Assembly: GCA_026122225.1 (NCBI GenBank)
Contig: JANEZZ010001904.1
Location: 992,001 to 1,056,000 of the forward strand
Reading direction: 5' to 3'
From: Heloderma charlesbogerti
Lineage: Eukaryota; Chordata; Lepidosauria; Squamata; Helodermatidae
Length of the DNA stretch: 64,000 nt
Under the pieces are notes generated by a model, which saw only the letters and a list, made by a program, of their open reading frames with translations, searched no databases and had not been told where the DNA came from. Shown here piece after piece: positions 32,166 through 44,092 of this stretch (position 1 is the first letter of the stretch; each line of letters starts with the position of its first letter). The translations under genes and the position numbers were made by a program.

Positions 32166-33645
32166 AGGAAACTTTCCTTTTTTTTTAATGTTATTTTGCT
32201 GGGATGCTCTCTTTCTTCTCCCCTCCTTAAACCTTTTTTTTAAAAAAAAGAATCCTTGTTTCATATACTTGTAAATTGATTTTTTTAGTAGTAGTTTACA
32301 TTTGCGTTTAACTTTATTGTATGTTATGTTTGGAAAACATAAATAGTTTAAAACCAAAAACAAGGGACTACGTAACACTAAAAACTACAGCAACTCTCTC
32401 CCCCAGCCCCAATCAAATAGGTTTGTGTATAGGTGGGCTGAAAATTACAACTAAAGTAGCAGTAAATTATTCCAGCTGTTGGACATTGGACTTTTCCTGT
32501 AATAGCTACTAAACACATAGCAGTGGCTAATGGATTTCCTAGATGTTATGTATGTGTGGTTATTCTCTCCCCCACCCCTGACCTGTTCTTATATTAGGGA
32601 AGCTGAGAGGGGAAGAATTAATGCCCTTTCTAAATCTGCAAGTGGCTTTGTTATAGAGAAATGGGATTGTTGTTTGAATCTTGCAGAGATAAACTGCACT
32701 GAATTGGTATGGTAATTTTTCCTTCGTTTAATAGTAGCAAAGATAAAGGCTTTGCGGTGACAGAGTTCAATGGGGCAAGAAACTTAACTGAGTGGATTAT
32801 CCTTATGAAATTTCAGTGCTACTAGCTTAGGTTGGAGGTGGCTTTATAATTATTGCATTTAGAAGCTATTTTCCTGGATCTCTCCTGTGAATAGTTGTTC
32901 ACTTGCCTTTACAAAACAAAAAACGACTCTACCTTATCGCTAAAGAAGGCTTAACGTAGCTACTAGGGTTACTGTACTTGTTTTCTTTTTCAGCATAGTA
33001 TTGTGTTTTTATTTAAACCAGCCTATTATCCCTTAGCAACATGGATTCAGCATAGGGATGAAGATAATATGTTGGAAACCATGCCATGAACTCGCTAGGT
33101 GACCATCGGCAAGCTGCTCCCTCTTTGTTGCAGCTTCTCATTTGTAATAAGACATCACAGGTCTACCTTACAGGGTTCTTGTGAGGAATATGGAGATAAT
33201 GCTTTCCCCATCTGGATAGAACACTGAAGATATTTCCAACTCCTTGCAGGCAAAATGTCTGAAAGAAGGGCCAAGTCTTCCTTATAGGACCATGGTTGCA
33301 TCCTATGGCTAACTGATCATCAGTTTCTGGTTTTGTGAATCTCCATTTTGAAAGCGGACTTTAAAAAAGCATTTAATGATCAAGCTGTAGTGGCAGTGTT
33401 TGCTGTTCAAATTAGAGGAGGGAGCCAGAAACCACATCCAGCATGTCCAAAGCTGTCTGCACAGCTGTTAAGGTTTACCCATATGCCAATAAAAAAATAT
33501 TACTGTAAGCTAGGTTTTTTTGAGACATTGTTAATGTTAAGAGTCTGGTGTATGTACATTTGCATCAATCAACACAAAAGACGAAGGGGATACCTCCAAA
33601 TGATGAAGAACAAGTTTCAAAAGCAGGATAAGGTAGGTAACATAA

Positions 33646-34127
33646 GGCACAATCCTATGCATATTTAGACAGAAAGGAGTCCTATAATTCTCAGCATTCC
33701 CCAGCCAACATGGTTGGTTGGGGAATGCTGGAAATTGTAGGACTTTTTTTCTATCTGAACATAAGAGCCATGCTGGATCAGACCAAGGGTCCATGTAGTC
33801 CAGCATTCTGTTCACTCAGTGGCCAACCAGCTGTCAACCAGGAACCCACAAGCAGGACATGAACACAAGAGCACCTTCCTGCCCATGTTCCCAGCAACTG
33901 GTGTACATAGGCTCACTGCCTCTGGTACTGGAGGTAGCACATAGCCATCAAGATTAGTAGCCATTGATAGCCTTCTCCAGGAATTTGTCCAACCCCCTTT
34001 TAAAGCCATCCAAACTGGTGGCCATCACTACATCCTGTTGTAGTGAATTCCATAGTTTGACTATGCGCTGTGTGAAGAAGTAGTTCCTTTTATCTGTCCT
34101 GAATCTCCCTGCATAGGATTGCATCAT
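33646..34127. mobile_element. PIF/Harbinger-like MITE split by a CR1
   Basis: The ends GGCACAATCCTATGCATA and TGCATAGGATTGCATCAT are inverted repeats. TAA at 33643-33645 and 34128-34130 is the duplication. The arms agree with the intact copy at 27071. A minus-strand CR1 tail sits in the right arm. Confidence 0.75.
33757..34115 (-). mobile_element. CR1 LINE 3' end, nested in a MITE
   Basis: On + it reads GAACATAAGAGCCATGCTGG, AGACCAAGGGTCC, then CACTCAGTGGCCAACCAGC and TTTTAAAGCCATCCAAACTG, the reverse of a CR1 3' UTR. Its 3' end faces left. The surrounding MITE must be older. Confidence 0.75.
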
Positions 34128-34874
34128 TAATCTTCCTCCATAAAGAAACCTTCACATTTAGACACTTGTCAGTTATTTCAACAACAACAACGTTCTCATT
34201 ACCATCTCAATTATTTCTAAGTCTGACTTTGGCTGTTCACCTTTATCATTATCCTTATCATTTTGTGTGATACTGCTACCCTTTGGGGTGTGAATCTGTG
34301 TTTGAATCTATTTGTGTACTACAATTCAAATCAGTCAATCAATTGATTGTACAATTCTTTGTTCCTTTAATTGTTGGATGTAAAACTGATGTTGTTCATA
34401 AACACTTGAAGATGGGTGTTGGGGAGCAGAAAGTCGGCCTTCACCCTTTGGCTTAAATCTTTCTTCAGCTATTGGTTTCTTGAATAGCCTTGGGCAAGTT
34501 GTGATTCCTCAGCCTCCGCCCTACTTGTAAAATAGGATCTACTTCAAAGTGGTTGTGGTTGCAATCCTATAGCTGCTTATTTGGGAGTTGGGATGGACAA
34601 ATCTGTCAGTTTTGCTTTCTTCCATATTTGTATTTGTATTTTTTTTTTAAAAAAATCTTGGGTTCTTTCTGTCCTGTTTGTGAAGATATCTGTTGATTTT
34701 TTAAATTAAAGAACCCAACCAAATGACACTCTCGCCCATCTGCACTGGCCAAATTCAATAGGTACTGCTATTCCCAGCATGGAGAGGACCAATTTGGGCC
34801 TGCCTGCCATGTAGCTGGTTAAGAAGAGCAGCTTGTCAGGAGTAGAAGAGGTGGGAGCTCTAATTCAATACCAC

Positions 34875-35426
34875 AGATATGGTTGAACATAAAGGGTCTT
34901 AAACACAGCTTTTTAAGACTGTGGAGGGCAAAGAAGATGATCAGGGGACTGGAAACAAAGCCCTGTGAGGAGAGACTGAAAGAACTGGGCATGTTTAGCC
35001 TTGAGAAGAGAAGACTGAGGGGAGATATGGTTGCGCTCTTCAAGTACTTGAAAGGTTGTCACAGAGAGGAAGGCCAGGATCTGGGGGTTGGACTTGATGG
35101 TCTTATAGGCCCCTTCCAACCCTACCATTCTATGATTCTATGGTCTCTTCTCAATCATCCCAGAGTGTAGGACATGGAATAATGGGCTCAAGTTACAGGA
35201 AGCCAGATTCCGGCTGAACATCAGGAAAAACCTCCTGACTGTTAGAGCAGTACGACAATGGAACCCATTACCTAGGGAGGTGGTGTGCTCTCCCACACTG
35301 GAGGCATTCAAAATGAAGCTGGACAGCTATCAGGGATGCTTTGACTTGGATTCCTGCACTGAGCAGGGGGTTGGACTCGATGGTCTTATAGGCCCCTTCC
35401 AACCCTACTGTTCTATGATTCTAAGA
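34875..35426 (+). mobile_element. CR1 LINE 3' region with a nested second CR1 tail
   Basis: AGAGACTGAAAGAACTGGGC, TTGAGAAGAGAAGACTGAGG and GGCTCAAGTTACAGGAAGCC lead to GAGCAGGGGGTTGGACTCG and a TTCTATGATTCTA end. At about 35083-35143 an extra short CR1 end (GGGGGTTGGACTTGATGG to TTCTATGATTCTATG) interrupts the sequence CCAGGATCT-CTTCTC. CR1 is the major sauropsid LINE. Confidence 0.85.
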
Positions 35427-35429
35427 GCG

Positions 35430-36080
35430 CAGCACTCAAAGCCCTCTGACTAGATGGATAAATCTGCCAGTTTCACTTTCTCCTGCATTTGATTTTTTTT
35501 TTAATCTCAAGTTGTTTCTGTCCCATTTATAAAGAAACTTACAAAGTTTTGTAAGTTCTTATACTCCCCCCCAAATGAAATTCTCACCCATCCCTACCTG
35601 GGAGTAAACCCCATTGAACCCTGTGGGACTTACTTCTGAATAGACGTGTGAAGGAGTGAGCTGTGAGGGGACAAACAGGAGCATGGTGGAATTCACTTTG
35701 TACACGAATAATAGTTTATATATTTCAATGGAAATCCTAGTATTCAAGTAATTAAGGGAGTTAGATTTCTACTTCATTTGTGACACCTCTGTGCAGTGTG
35801 TCATGTTGCTTTCCAATGGTTAAATTGCATGGAACTAATTCTGTCGATGCTACCTGTCAAAGGAGATCAGTCTGAACTGAAAGGAAACCTATTGTGATAT
35901 GATGAAAACTGTCTGTGTGGCTGTTACGTCTATTGCTGATGGAACAAGGTCAGACTCTCAAAAATCCTCCACATGGTATATCTCTGGTCATAGCTGTGTG
36001 AAGGAAGTCATGTCTGATGTGATGCAATTGCACTGATGGGCATTTCTTCATAGCCGTTTCTGTGAGCGCAGCATGTAAAA
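35430..36080. other. Intron, one MITE trace
   Basis: 35590-35655 carries ACCTGGGAGTAAACCCCATT and GGGACTTACTTCTGAATAGA, a remnant of the 44907 family. Nothing else is recognised. Confidence 0.5.
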
Positions 36081-36084
36081 ATGG

Positions 36085-36190
36085 GGGCATCACACCTGTT
36101 GGCCCCAGCTAGCATGACCAATGGTCAGGAATGCTGGGAATTGTAGTCCAAAACACCTGGAGAGCACCAGGTTGGGGAAGGTTGCACTAA
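36085..36190. mobile_element. Right half of a CAGCCTTCC foldback MITE
   Basis: GCCCCAGCTAGCATGACCAA, then GGGAATTGTAGTCCAAAACA and CACCAGGTTGGGGAAGGTTG. This is the right arm of the 38700 family. Confidence 0.65.
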
Positions 36191-36539
36191 ACTATCTAGG
36201 GAGGCTGTAGGATTAGGAATGTTCAACTCAGTTCCCATAAATGAATTCACTAGTGTTATCAAAACTTTCCTCAGGAGCTCTGCCTGATGAGGAATCTTCG
36301 AATTCATCTCAATTTTGCTTTAGGCAGAATTCAGTGCTAAACTAAGCATGTACAGAACACCCCTCCGCCTTAAGGATTGTGTTAGTCATATTGAAAGTAG
36401 TTTGGTTCCCTCAAAATTCCTCAGATGTTTTGCTCAACAAGAACCTCCAAAGTTGTCATTGGAACTTTGCTTTAGGTCTGGTGGCAGATCTACATAGAAT
36501 CTTTTCTTTTTGGTGGTTTTCAAGATGGCATTGGGTAGG

Positions 36540-37046
36540 GGAAACTGTTGAGGGGATGCTTCAGAATGCTGGTTATGACCTAAAAAGGTGTATGCAACTT
36601 GAGACCAGGCTACCAGAAAGACTGCGTTCTTCCATACAAACCTGCCCAGGTTTTAAGATCTTCAGAGGGGAGGCTCTTCTCTCAGTCTTGCCATCATTAG
36701 AGAGAGGTGAGGACATGAGAGACAGTCTCCTGGGTGCGCACTCCCAGGCTCTGGAACTCTCAGCTAAGTCAGGATAGGTTGGCTCTCTCTCTCTCTCTCT
36801 GTTGTCCTTCTGCTCACAGGTAAAGGTGTTTTTATTCAGGTAGGCCTTTGGCATGTAAGCTGGTCTGTTGCTGAAGGGGTTTTTAATTGGTTGGGGCTAT
36901 TTCTTTTATTGTGTTTTTAATTGCATTTGTATGGATCACTTTTTATGCTATGTTTTAATATTTTTTAACCTGTACTTTATTATTGTTAGTTGCCTTGAGT
37001 ACTGTTTTTGGTGGAAAGGTAGGATATAAAATAAATAATTAAAGAA
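36540..37046 (+). mobile_element. L2-like LINE, 3' end
   Basis: The decayed C-terminal block (GEALLSVLPSLERGEDM, SQALELSAKS) sits where L2-like RTs have an A-FSVAP-LWN motif. The UTR has GTAAAGGTGTTTTTATTCAG and ends GTTGCCTTGAGTACTG, then GGTAGGATATAAAATAAATA. Confidence 0.6.
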
Positions 37047-37049
37047 GGT

Positions 37050-38690
37050 AATGCTTCAGGATACATAAGAGATTCTGTCGTCAGGTATCTCCCTGCACCA
37101 TTGGATATCTTCCATCACTCTAGTTCTCAGAATGGAAATTATTCATTCTCATGAGCACATTTGGAGTAACTCACTGGATACATCACAAAGTAAGGCAAGC
37201 GTTGAATGTGCTTGTGCTGGATGATTGGTTATCCATGTTAGGGACCCATGATTTGAGTTAGGAAGCTCATGGGTTGAAGCTGGGACTTAACCTAGTAGTG
37301 ACTTCCCTAGGATCGTGGGTCTTGTGCCTCAGAACCTCCATTCTGGGTCTGGGTTCAGAAATAGCTGCCTATGGCTCTAGTGTTGCTTTGACCATCCTTC
37401 ACACTGGCAAACATAAAAGGCTTTGCAGGAGCCACTTACAGCTCCCTTCTTTACAAGAAGCGACCCACTTCCCAGAACTGTGTCATTTAAAGGCTGCTTG
37501 TTGTCCTTTCTGGTTTGCAGCTTGCTAGAATGTGAAAGACTAAGAGCACAGATGCACCATTCTGATCATTAAAATGCATTTACGCTAATGTTAGCCATAA
37601 TCTTGGCAGCTGTGTGACTGTGGTTGTGTTTTTTTCCCCCTGATGCTCTCATAAAAAGGAGGGACTCAAGTGTAGGTAGAAGCAAAGGAGTAAATGCTTT
37701 AGAAAAAAGATATTTATTGTAGAAGTGAGCCTTTAAAGCGAGGAAGAAACTTATAGGATTAAAGAGAGAAAAAATTACTCTTGCAGGACATTTTAACTTG
37801 CATGCTGTGAATATTCTGTCAGCGTAAAAGTAGCTGTGGATTTATCAGAGGGTTTTAATTGTGTTTTTCCCTTAATGACAATCCTATAAAAAGATGCTAT
37901 AAGACGATATCTAGCTAATTAAAACTATATCACATTGGGATTGTTCCACTGGAGATTATTTTCTAACAATCCTTTTTAAATCTTGTTTTCTATTGTGTTC
38001 CAACTTACTAACATAAAATTACGTACAGTTTTTAAAATGCATTTAGATTTTTAGGTGCGATACTTGCTGAGTCACTGTGTTTTGGTTTCACAATCAAAGG
38101 TACCGAAGGTTGTTTTTTGCATTATCCCTGATCAATAAACTTTGCTGACACTGGCACAGAATCCTAGGATTTTTTTTAGCCACACCTCCGTGATTGTAAT
38201 TGGATTGGTTTTGTAATAAATGAATTGTAATAAGTAAATTGGTTAAACAAATACATCTTTGGCTTGATACTATTGGATGGCTACTTGTAGTAACGCTGAT
38301 AACCCAGTTCGAAGGTAGTTTCTTACTGCAGCTGTTACCTCATGATGGCAGAAACAATCGTTGTCTGAATCCACCCTGCACCGGCCTTGACTTTGACCAA
38401 TGTAGGAACTGTGGAAGGGCCCAGTGAACTACCAGATAAAACACAATCATATATCAATGTGATGAATGGTTGGATGAGATTAGAATCATTTGGAGTGGCA
38501 GGCAGGCAGGGTGAAAGTGGATTCAAAAAAAGGGCAGTTGCTGTTAATGAGATGGGGAAATCATTAAAAGGAATGGTCACTTTTCCATTGACTTTCACGG
38601 AAGGTGGACAGTTCCCCCTGTGAGCCATTCCACTAACTACATAAATACAATAACATAAAATCACACTGAACTAGTTCCTGATGGCAATAT
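37050..38690. other. Intron, nothing recognised
   Basis: An AT-rich stretch, 37540-38160, contains no repeat family I recognise. It could hold non-coding conserved sequence, but that needs an alignment. Confidence 0.4.
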
Positions 38691-38699
38691 CATTTAGAC

Positions 38700-38835
38700 C
38701 AGCCTTCCCCAACCTGGCGCACTCCAGATGTCTTGGACTACAACTCCCATCAGCCCCAGCCAGAATGACCAATAGACAGTGATGCTGGGAGTTGTAGTCC
38801 CACACATCTGCAGGGCATCCAGGTGGAGAAGGCTG
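38700..38835. mobile_element. hAT-like foldback MITE with perfect 8-bp duplication
   Basis: The ends CAGCCTTCCCCAACCTGGC and CAGGTGGAGAAGGCTG are inverted repeats. ATTTAGAC at 38692-38699 and 38836-38843 is a perfect 8-bp duplication. The arms fold through GGACTACAACTCCCATCA and TGCTGGGAGTTGTAGTCC. This is the best-preserved member of a family with parts at 9562, 22262, 28017, 36085 and 63636. Confidence 0.85.
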
Positions 38836-38846
38836 ATTTAGACAGT

Positions 38847-39384
38847 GGCCCTGTTCAGATGTCACACTAAGCCATGATGGTTAGGCGTTTTTTGCTAACC
38901 ACAGTGGCTTAGCATGTTGTGTGTGTAGGAGGAGAAAACCATGTTCCTTGTGGTTAAGTAAGCCACCCCGGCTAACCCTCCCCCCCGCAACAGGCTTAAG
39001 GGCCTCTGGAGTGGCTTACTGTGTCATCTGGTAGTCCCCGATGGTTAAAACAGGCTCTGGAGGACTTCCAGGCCATAACCCTAGAGTCTGCTGGCTAGAG
39101 TGTCTGCCACTGCTGGCAATGCTGTAGTCGCAACGGACTTTCTCAATGGTCATATGGCCATTGTGGCTGCCAGAGTGGCCACCAGGAGCCTGTTCACGTT
39201 GCGGAAGATGACGGGATGCATGCTAACCATGCTGGGATGATTGCCAGGTAATTACGGGGAGGGGTAGTACCACATGGTGCTGCATGGTTCCACAATCGTC
39301 TGGCGGGCCTGCGCATTGTGGCTTCACAACCCCCCACCCCGGTAGTTACCGTAACCCTCTCCCCAAGCCCATCTGAACAGGGCC
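38847..39384. mobile_element. PIF/Harbinger-like MITE
   Basis: The ends GGCCCTGTTCAGATG and CATCTGAACAGGGCC are perfect 15-bp inverted repeats. AGT at 38844-38846 and 39385-39387 is a 3-bp duplication. The interior has AAGCCATGATGGTTAGG and a GC-rich centre. It directly abuts the target copy of the 38700 MITE. Confidence 0.78.
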
Positions 39385-39429
39385 AGTGAGTAGCTACTGG
39401 AAAATGCAATTGTAGGGCAGCTGTCCCAG

Positions 39430-39850
39430 GTTTTTTGTTTATTTATAACGTTTCTATGCCACCCATTAGCGGAAGCTCTCTGAGTTTACAAGACAACGCT
39501 TAAAACCATAAAATACAATAAAACACAGTAAAACAGAATAGAAAACCATAAGTTTAAAACAGAATATAACCAAAGTAGTAACCAAGATAAAAGCCAGCAG
39601 CAGTGCAAAGATCTAAAAATGCACTAACACAATTTTTAAAACTGAAGGGCTAAAAAGCCTGGTCTTACCCTGGCACCAAAAAGACCAAACCGTAGGCGCC
39701 AGGTAACCCTCTCTGGGAAAGCCATTCCGCTACTGGTCTGCCACTGCTGAAAAGGCTTCCCCTTAGTAGCCACCCCCGCCACCTCATTTGGCAGGGGCAC
39801 CTGGAGAAGGGCCTTAGAGGATGATCTTATGGCCCGGGCAGGTATATATG
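39430..39850 (-). mobile_element. L2-like LINE 3' fragment
   Basis: On + it reads TTTATTTATAACGTTTCTAT, GCCACCCATTAGCGGAAGCT, then GGCGCCAGGTAACCCTCTC and TTGGCAGGGGCACCTGGAG. This is the same order as the minus-strand copy at 43536. 39851-40550 shows nothing else I recognise. Confidence 0.65.
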
Positions 39851-40549
39851 AAAGGAGACGGTCCTTCAGGTGTTTTTATGCCAGCAGTTTCCCACACATA
39901 TGCCGATTCTTACTGTGCCTTCACAAATGGGAATTCCACCCCTTCCAAGTTGCATTGGAGTGATGAAAAACTGTATAGGGGGAGTTTCTTTGCACAATGG
40001 CCTGCTGTAAGTGAAGCAAAGTCTATGTAGCTGTATTTTCAAGTGGCTGCCTACCGCAGAGCACGGTGCATGTAGGAACTGGGCAGAAAAAGAGGAGGTT
40101 GCATAGCTGCTCACTTACCTGTAAATTAACCAAAGCATGGAAGAATACAGTGGTTTCTCCACATGTAGTGATGAATGGAGGGGGGGGGATTAAGTCAAAT
40201 TCCACACAGTCTTGTTGCAAGTCCTTGTCATATTTTGAGTTATAATGTTGTGTTTAACTTCTAGACGTATCATTTGCTCAGAAGGGTGGTGTATACACTC
40301 TATATGCCACCAAACTGATTTGACTAAGGAACACTTTTCTTATTATTATGAAACACCTTTGGAGAAAATTAAATTGAAACCCACTGAGAACTTGCAATCA
40401 AACATTCTGTGGTGTGCTGTGCTTTTCTCTTTGGGGGAAAAGCCTCCAAGAGGGCATAATACAAGAATTTCATCCTGTTCCCGGTTCAGATATCAGTGAA
40501 CCCATGACTAGAAAACTGGAGTTAATTGAGGACATGAGATGAATGATAT

Positions 40550-40550
<1 letters not shown>

Positions 40551-40584
<34 letters not shown>

Positions 40585-40604
40585 GCACACACACACACAC
40601 ACAC
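40551..40604. repeat. (AT)n-(CA)n compound microsatellite
   Basis: About 12 AT units run into about 15 CA units with one CG interruption. Confidence 0.95.
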
Positions 40605-40673
40605 CTTAAGTGCTAGGATAGTCAACCTATTGGTTTCATCCTGTAGTTTCTACTTGAGTATGGTTATAAGCTA

Positions 40674-40865
40674 GGGAAAGTGGAAAGTGGAAGGCCAAAG
40701 GAAGAGGGGCCGAACAAGGGCAAGATGGATGGATGATATTCTGGAGGTGACGGACTCGACCTTGGGGGAGCTGGGGGTGGTGACGGCCGACAGGAAGCTC
40801 TGGCGTGGGCTGGTCCACGAAGTCACGAGGAGTCGGAAGCGACTGAGCGAATAAACAACAACAAC
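40674..40865 (+). mobile_element. RTE LINE 3' end, 5'-truncated, perfect 14-bp duplication
   Basis: ATGGTTATAAGCTA occurs at 40660-40673 and again at 40866-40879. Between them is 192 bp with GGAAGAGGGGCCGAACAAGG, GATGGATGGATGATATTCTG and GGTCCACGAAGTCACGAGGA, then CGACTGAGCGAATAAACAAC. The end resembles BovB (GTCACGAAGAGTCGGACACG) but is distinct, so it is another RTE lineage or a SINE using its tail. 40880-41332 has no other feature. Confidence 0.8.
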
Positions 40866-41342
40866 ATGGTTATAAGCTACATGCTTCTTCATCCTGCTAG
40901 TACATAGCTCTCCTTTCTGTACTATTACAGCCAGCAATTTTATCAGCAGTTACCCATAAAGCTTTATTCATGTGCTTTGAGTAACTTTACGGCTTGTTAT
41001 GTAAATACAAGAATGGATAAAATCATCTGACATAAACACTTCATTTTCTCAAACACATCTGTGGCCAAAAGATCTTTGTGTGCATGCTGAAAGACTTCTG
41101 TGTGAACACCCGTTACATGGTTTCCGTTCCAGAGGTTTCCGTTCCCAACTGCAACTCTTTGAGGTATCTGAGCAGCTTCTCAGGTAGGCTTCTCAGGGGC
41201 TGTGGTAGGAAAGGTGGCCTCAGAAGCCCCAGTATGTTTATAAAAGTGCTTCTAAAGCACTTGAGATTTTGGTCATAGGTGTGTTTTTTAATCATTTGCA
41301 AAGGTGAAGATTTCTACTTGCTAGAACTTTAAGAAGACTTAC

Positions 41343-43535
41343 AACACCTTCTAGAACTAACACCAAAAACAGATGTCCTTTTCATCATACGGGATTGGAA
41401 TGCTAAAGTAGGAAGTCAAGAAATCACCGGGATAACAGGCAAGAATGGCCTTGGTGTACAAAATGAAGCAGGACAAAGGCTAATAGAGTTTTGCCAAGAG
41501 AACACGCTGATCATAGCAAACACTCTTTCCCAACAGCACAAGAGGTGACTCTACACATGGACATCACCAGATGGTCAATATCGAAATCAGATTGATTATG
41601 TACTTTGCAGCAAAAGATGGAGAAGCTCCATACAGTCAGTAAAAACAAGACCTGGAGCTGACTGTGGCTCAGATCATGAGCTTCTTATCGCAAAATTTGG
41701 CTTAAATTGCAGAAAGTAGGGAAAACCACTAAACCATTCAGGTATGACCTAAATCATATCCCTTGTGAATATACAGTGGTGGTGATGAATAGACTTAAGG
41801 GATTAGACCTGATAGACAGAGTGCCTGAGGAACTATGGACGGAGGTCCATAACATTGTTCAGGAGGCAGCAACTCAATCCATCCCAAAGAAAAAGAAATG
41901 CAAGAAAGCCAAGTGGCTGTCTGATGAGGCTTTACAAGTAGCTGAGGAAATAAGGGAAGTGAAAAGGAAGGGAGAAAGGGGAAGATATATCCAACTGAAT
42001 GTTGAGTTCCAGAGAATAGCAAGGAGAGACAAGAAGGCCTTCTTAAATGAACAATGCAAAGAAATTGAGGAAAACAATAGAATGGGAAAGACTAGAGATC
42101 TCTTCAAGAAAATTGGAGATCTCAAGGGAACATTTTGTGCAAAGACGGGCATGATAAAGGACAAAGAATGCAGGGACTTAACAGAAGCAGATGAGATTAA
42201 GAAGAGGTGGAAAGAATACACAGAAGAACTATACAGGAAAGATCTGAATGTCCCTGATAGCCATGATAGTGCGGTCACTGAACTTGAGCCGGACATCCTA
42301 GAGAGTGAAGTCAAGTGGGCCTTAGGAAGCATTAGTAACAACAAAGCTAGCGGAGATGACAGTATTCCAGCTGAGCTATTTAAAATCCTAAAAGATGATG
42401 CTGTTAAAGTGCTGCATTCAATATGCCAACAAATCTGGAACACTCAACAGTGGCCACAAGACTGGAATAGGTCAGTTTACATTCCAATTCCAAAGAAGGG
42501 CAACGCCAAAGAGTGTTCAAACTACCGCACAATTGCGCTCATTTCACATGCCAGCAAGGTTATGCTCAAAATCCTACAAGCTAGGCTTCAGCAGTATGTG
42601 AACCGAGAACTACCGGAAGTACAAGCTGGGTTTCGAAGAGGCAGAGGATCAAATCGCCAACATTCGCTGGATCATGGAGAAAGCAAGAGAATTCCAGAAA
42701 AACGTCTATTTCTGCTTCATTGACTATGCTAAAGCCTTTGATTGTGTGGATCACAACAAACTCTGGCAAATTCTTAAAGAGATGGGAGTACCAGACCACC
42801 TTATCTGTCTCCTGAGAAACCTGTATGAGGGTCAAGAAGCAACAGTAAGAACCAGACATGGAACAACCGACTCGTTCAAAACTGGAAAGCAGTACGACAA
42901 GGCTGCATATTGTCACCCTGCTTATTTAACTTATATGCAGAGTATATCATGAGAAATGCCAGGTTGGATGAATCACAGGTCGGAATTAAGATTGCTGGGA
43001 GAATTATCAACAACCTCAGATACGCAGATGATACCACCCTAATGGCAGAAAGCGAAGAGGATCTAAAGAGCCTCTTGTTGAGGGTGAAAGTGGAGAGTGC
43101 AAAAGCTGGTTTGAAACTCAGCATTAAAAAAATGAAGATCATGGCATCTGGCCCCATCACTTCCTGGCATATAGAAGGGGAAGAAATGGAAGCAGTGACA
43201 GACTTTACTTTCTTGGGCTCCAAGATCACTGCAGACGGTGACTGTAGCCATGGAATTAAAAGATGCTTGCTCCTTGGGAGGAAAGCTATGGCAAACCTAG
43301 ACAGCATAGTAAGAAGCAGAGACATCACCTTGCCGACAAAGGTCCGTCTAATCAAAGCTATGGTTTTCCCAGTAGCAACGTATGGCTGTGAGAGCTGGAA
43401 GGAAGGAAGACTGAGTGCCAAAGAATCGATACGTTTGAACTGTGGTGCTGGAGAAGACTCTTACGAGTCCCCTGGTCTGCAAGGAGGTCCAATCAGTCAA
43501 TCCTACAGGAAATCAACCCTTACTGCTCATTGGAA
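41343..43535 (+). pseudogene. BovB endonuclease/RT remnant, several lesions
   Basis: The endonuclease part has a TGA at about 41547 in the AAGAGG-ACTCTAC context where copy 1 has CGA. The RT part is open at 41707-42650, then loses bases near GGCAGAGGATCAAATCG, shifts again near AAAGCAGTACGACAAGG, and is open from 42910. YADD (TACGCAGATGAT) survives at about 43021-43032. A frame change near 43397 (GAGAGCTGGAAGGAAGG) precedes the L2 insertion. It is clearly older or more damaged than copy 1. Confidence 0.85.
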
Positions 43536-43940
43536 TTTTATTTATTTATTTATTTCATTTCTATACCGCCCAATAGCCGAAGCTCTCTGGGCGGTTCACA
43601 AAAACTAAAACCAAACAACACACAATAAAACAATTTAAAATATATAGAACATTAAAACCACAATATAACAATACAACCACAATAAAACCTAGAAGCAGTA
43701 CAGAAGTTTAAAATACAGATTTAAAACAGCAAAGATAAAAATTTAGAAAGCTAAAATGCCTGGGAGAATAAAAAGGTCTTCACCTGGCGCCGAAAGGAGT
43801 ACAATGTAGGCGCCAGGCGAACCTCACTAGGGAGCTCATTCCAGAGCCGGGGTGCCACAACAGAAAAAGCCCTCCTCCTAGTAGCCACCCACCTCACTTC
43901 CTTTGGCAGGGGCTCACGGAGAAGGGCCGCTGATGATATC
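43536..43940 (-). mobile_element. L2-like LINE end inserted in BovB
   Basis: TGGAA at 43531-43535 and 43941-43945 flanks it as a short duplication; copy 1 has one TGGAAGGACAG here. On the minus strand it encodes KEVRWVATRRRAFSVVAP, then LWNELPSEVRLAP and FRRQVKTFLFSQAF. The 3' end is GTGAACCGCCCAGAGAGCTT with an AAATAAATAAA tail. Confidence 0.82.
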
Positions 43941-44092
43941 TGGAAGGACAGATACTGAAGCTGAAACTCAAATATTTTGGCCACCTAATGTGAAGAGAAA
44001 AGAAAAGGAAAAGACCCTGATGCTGGGAAAGATTGAAGGCAAAAGGAGAAGGGGACGGCAGAGGATGAGATGGCTAGATAGCATCACCGATG

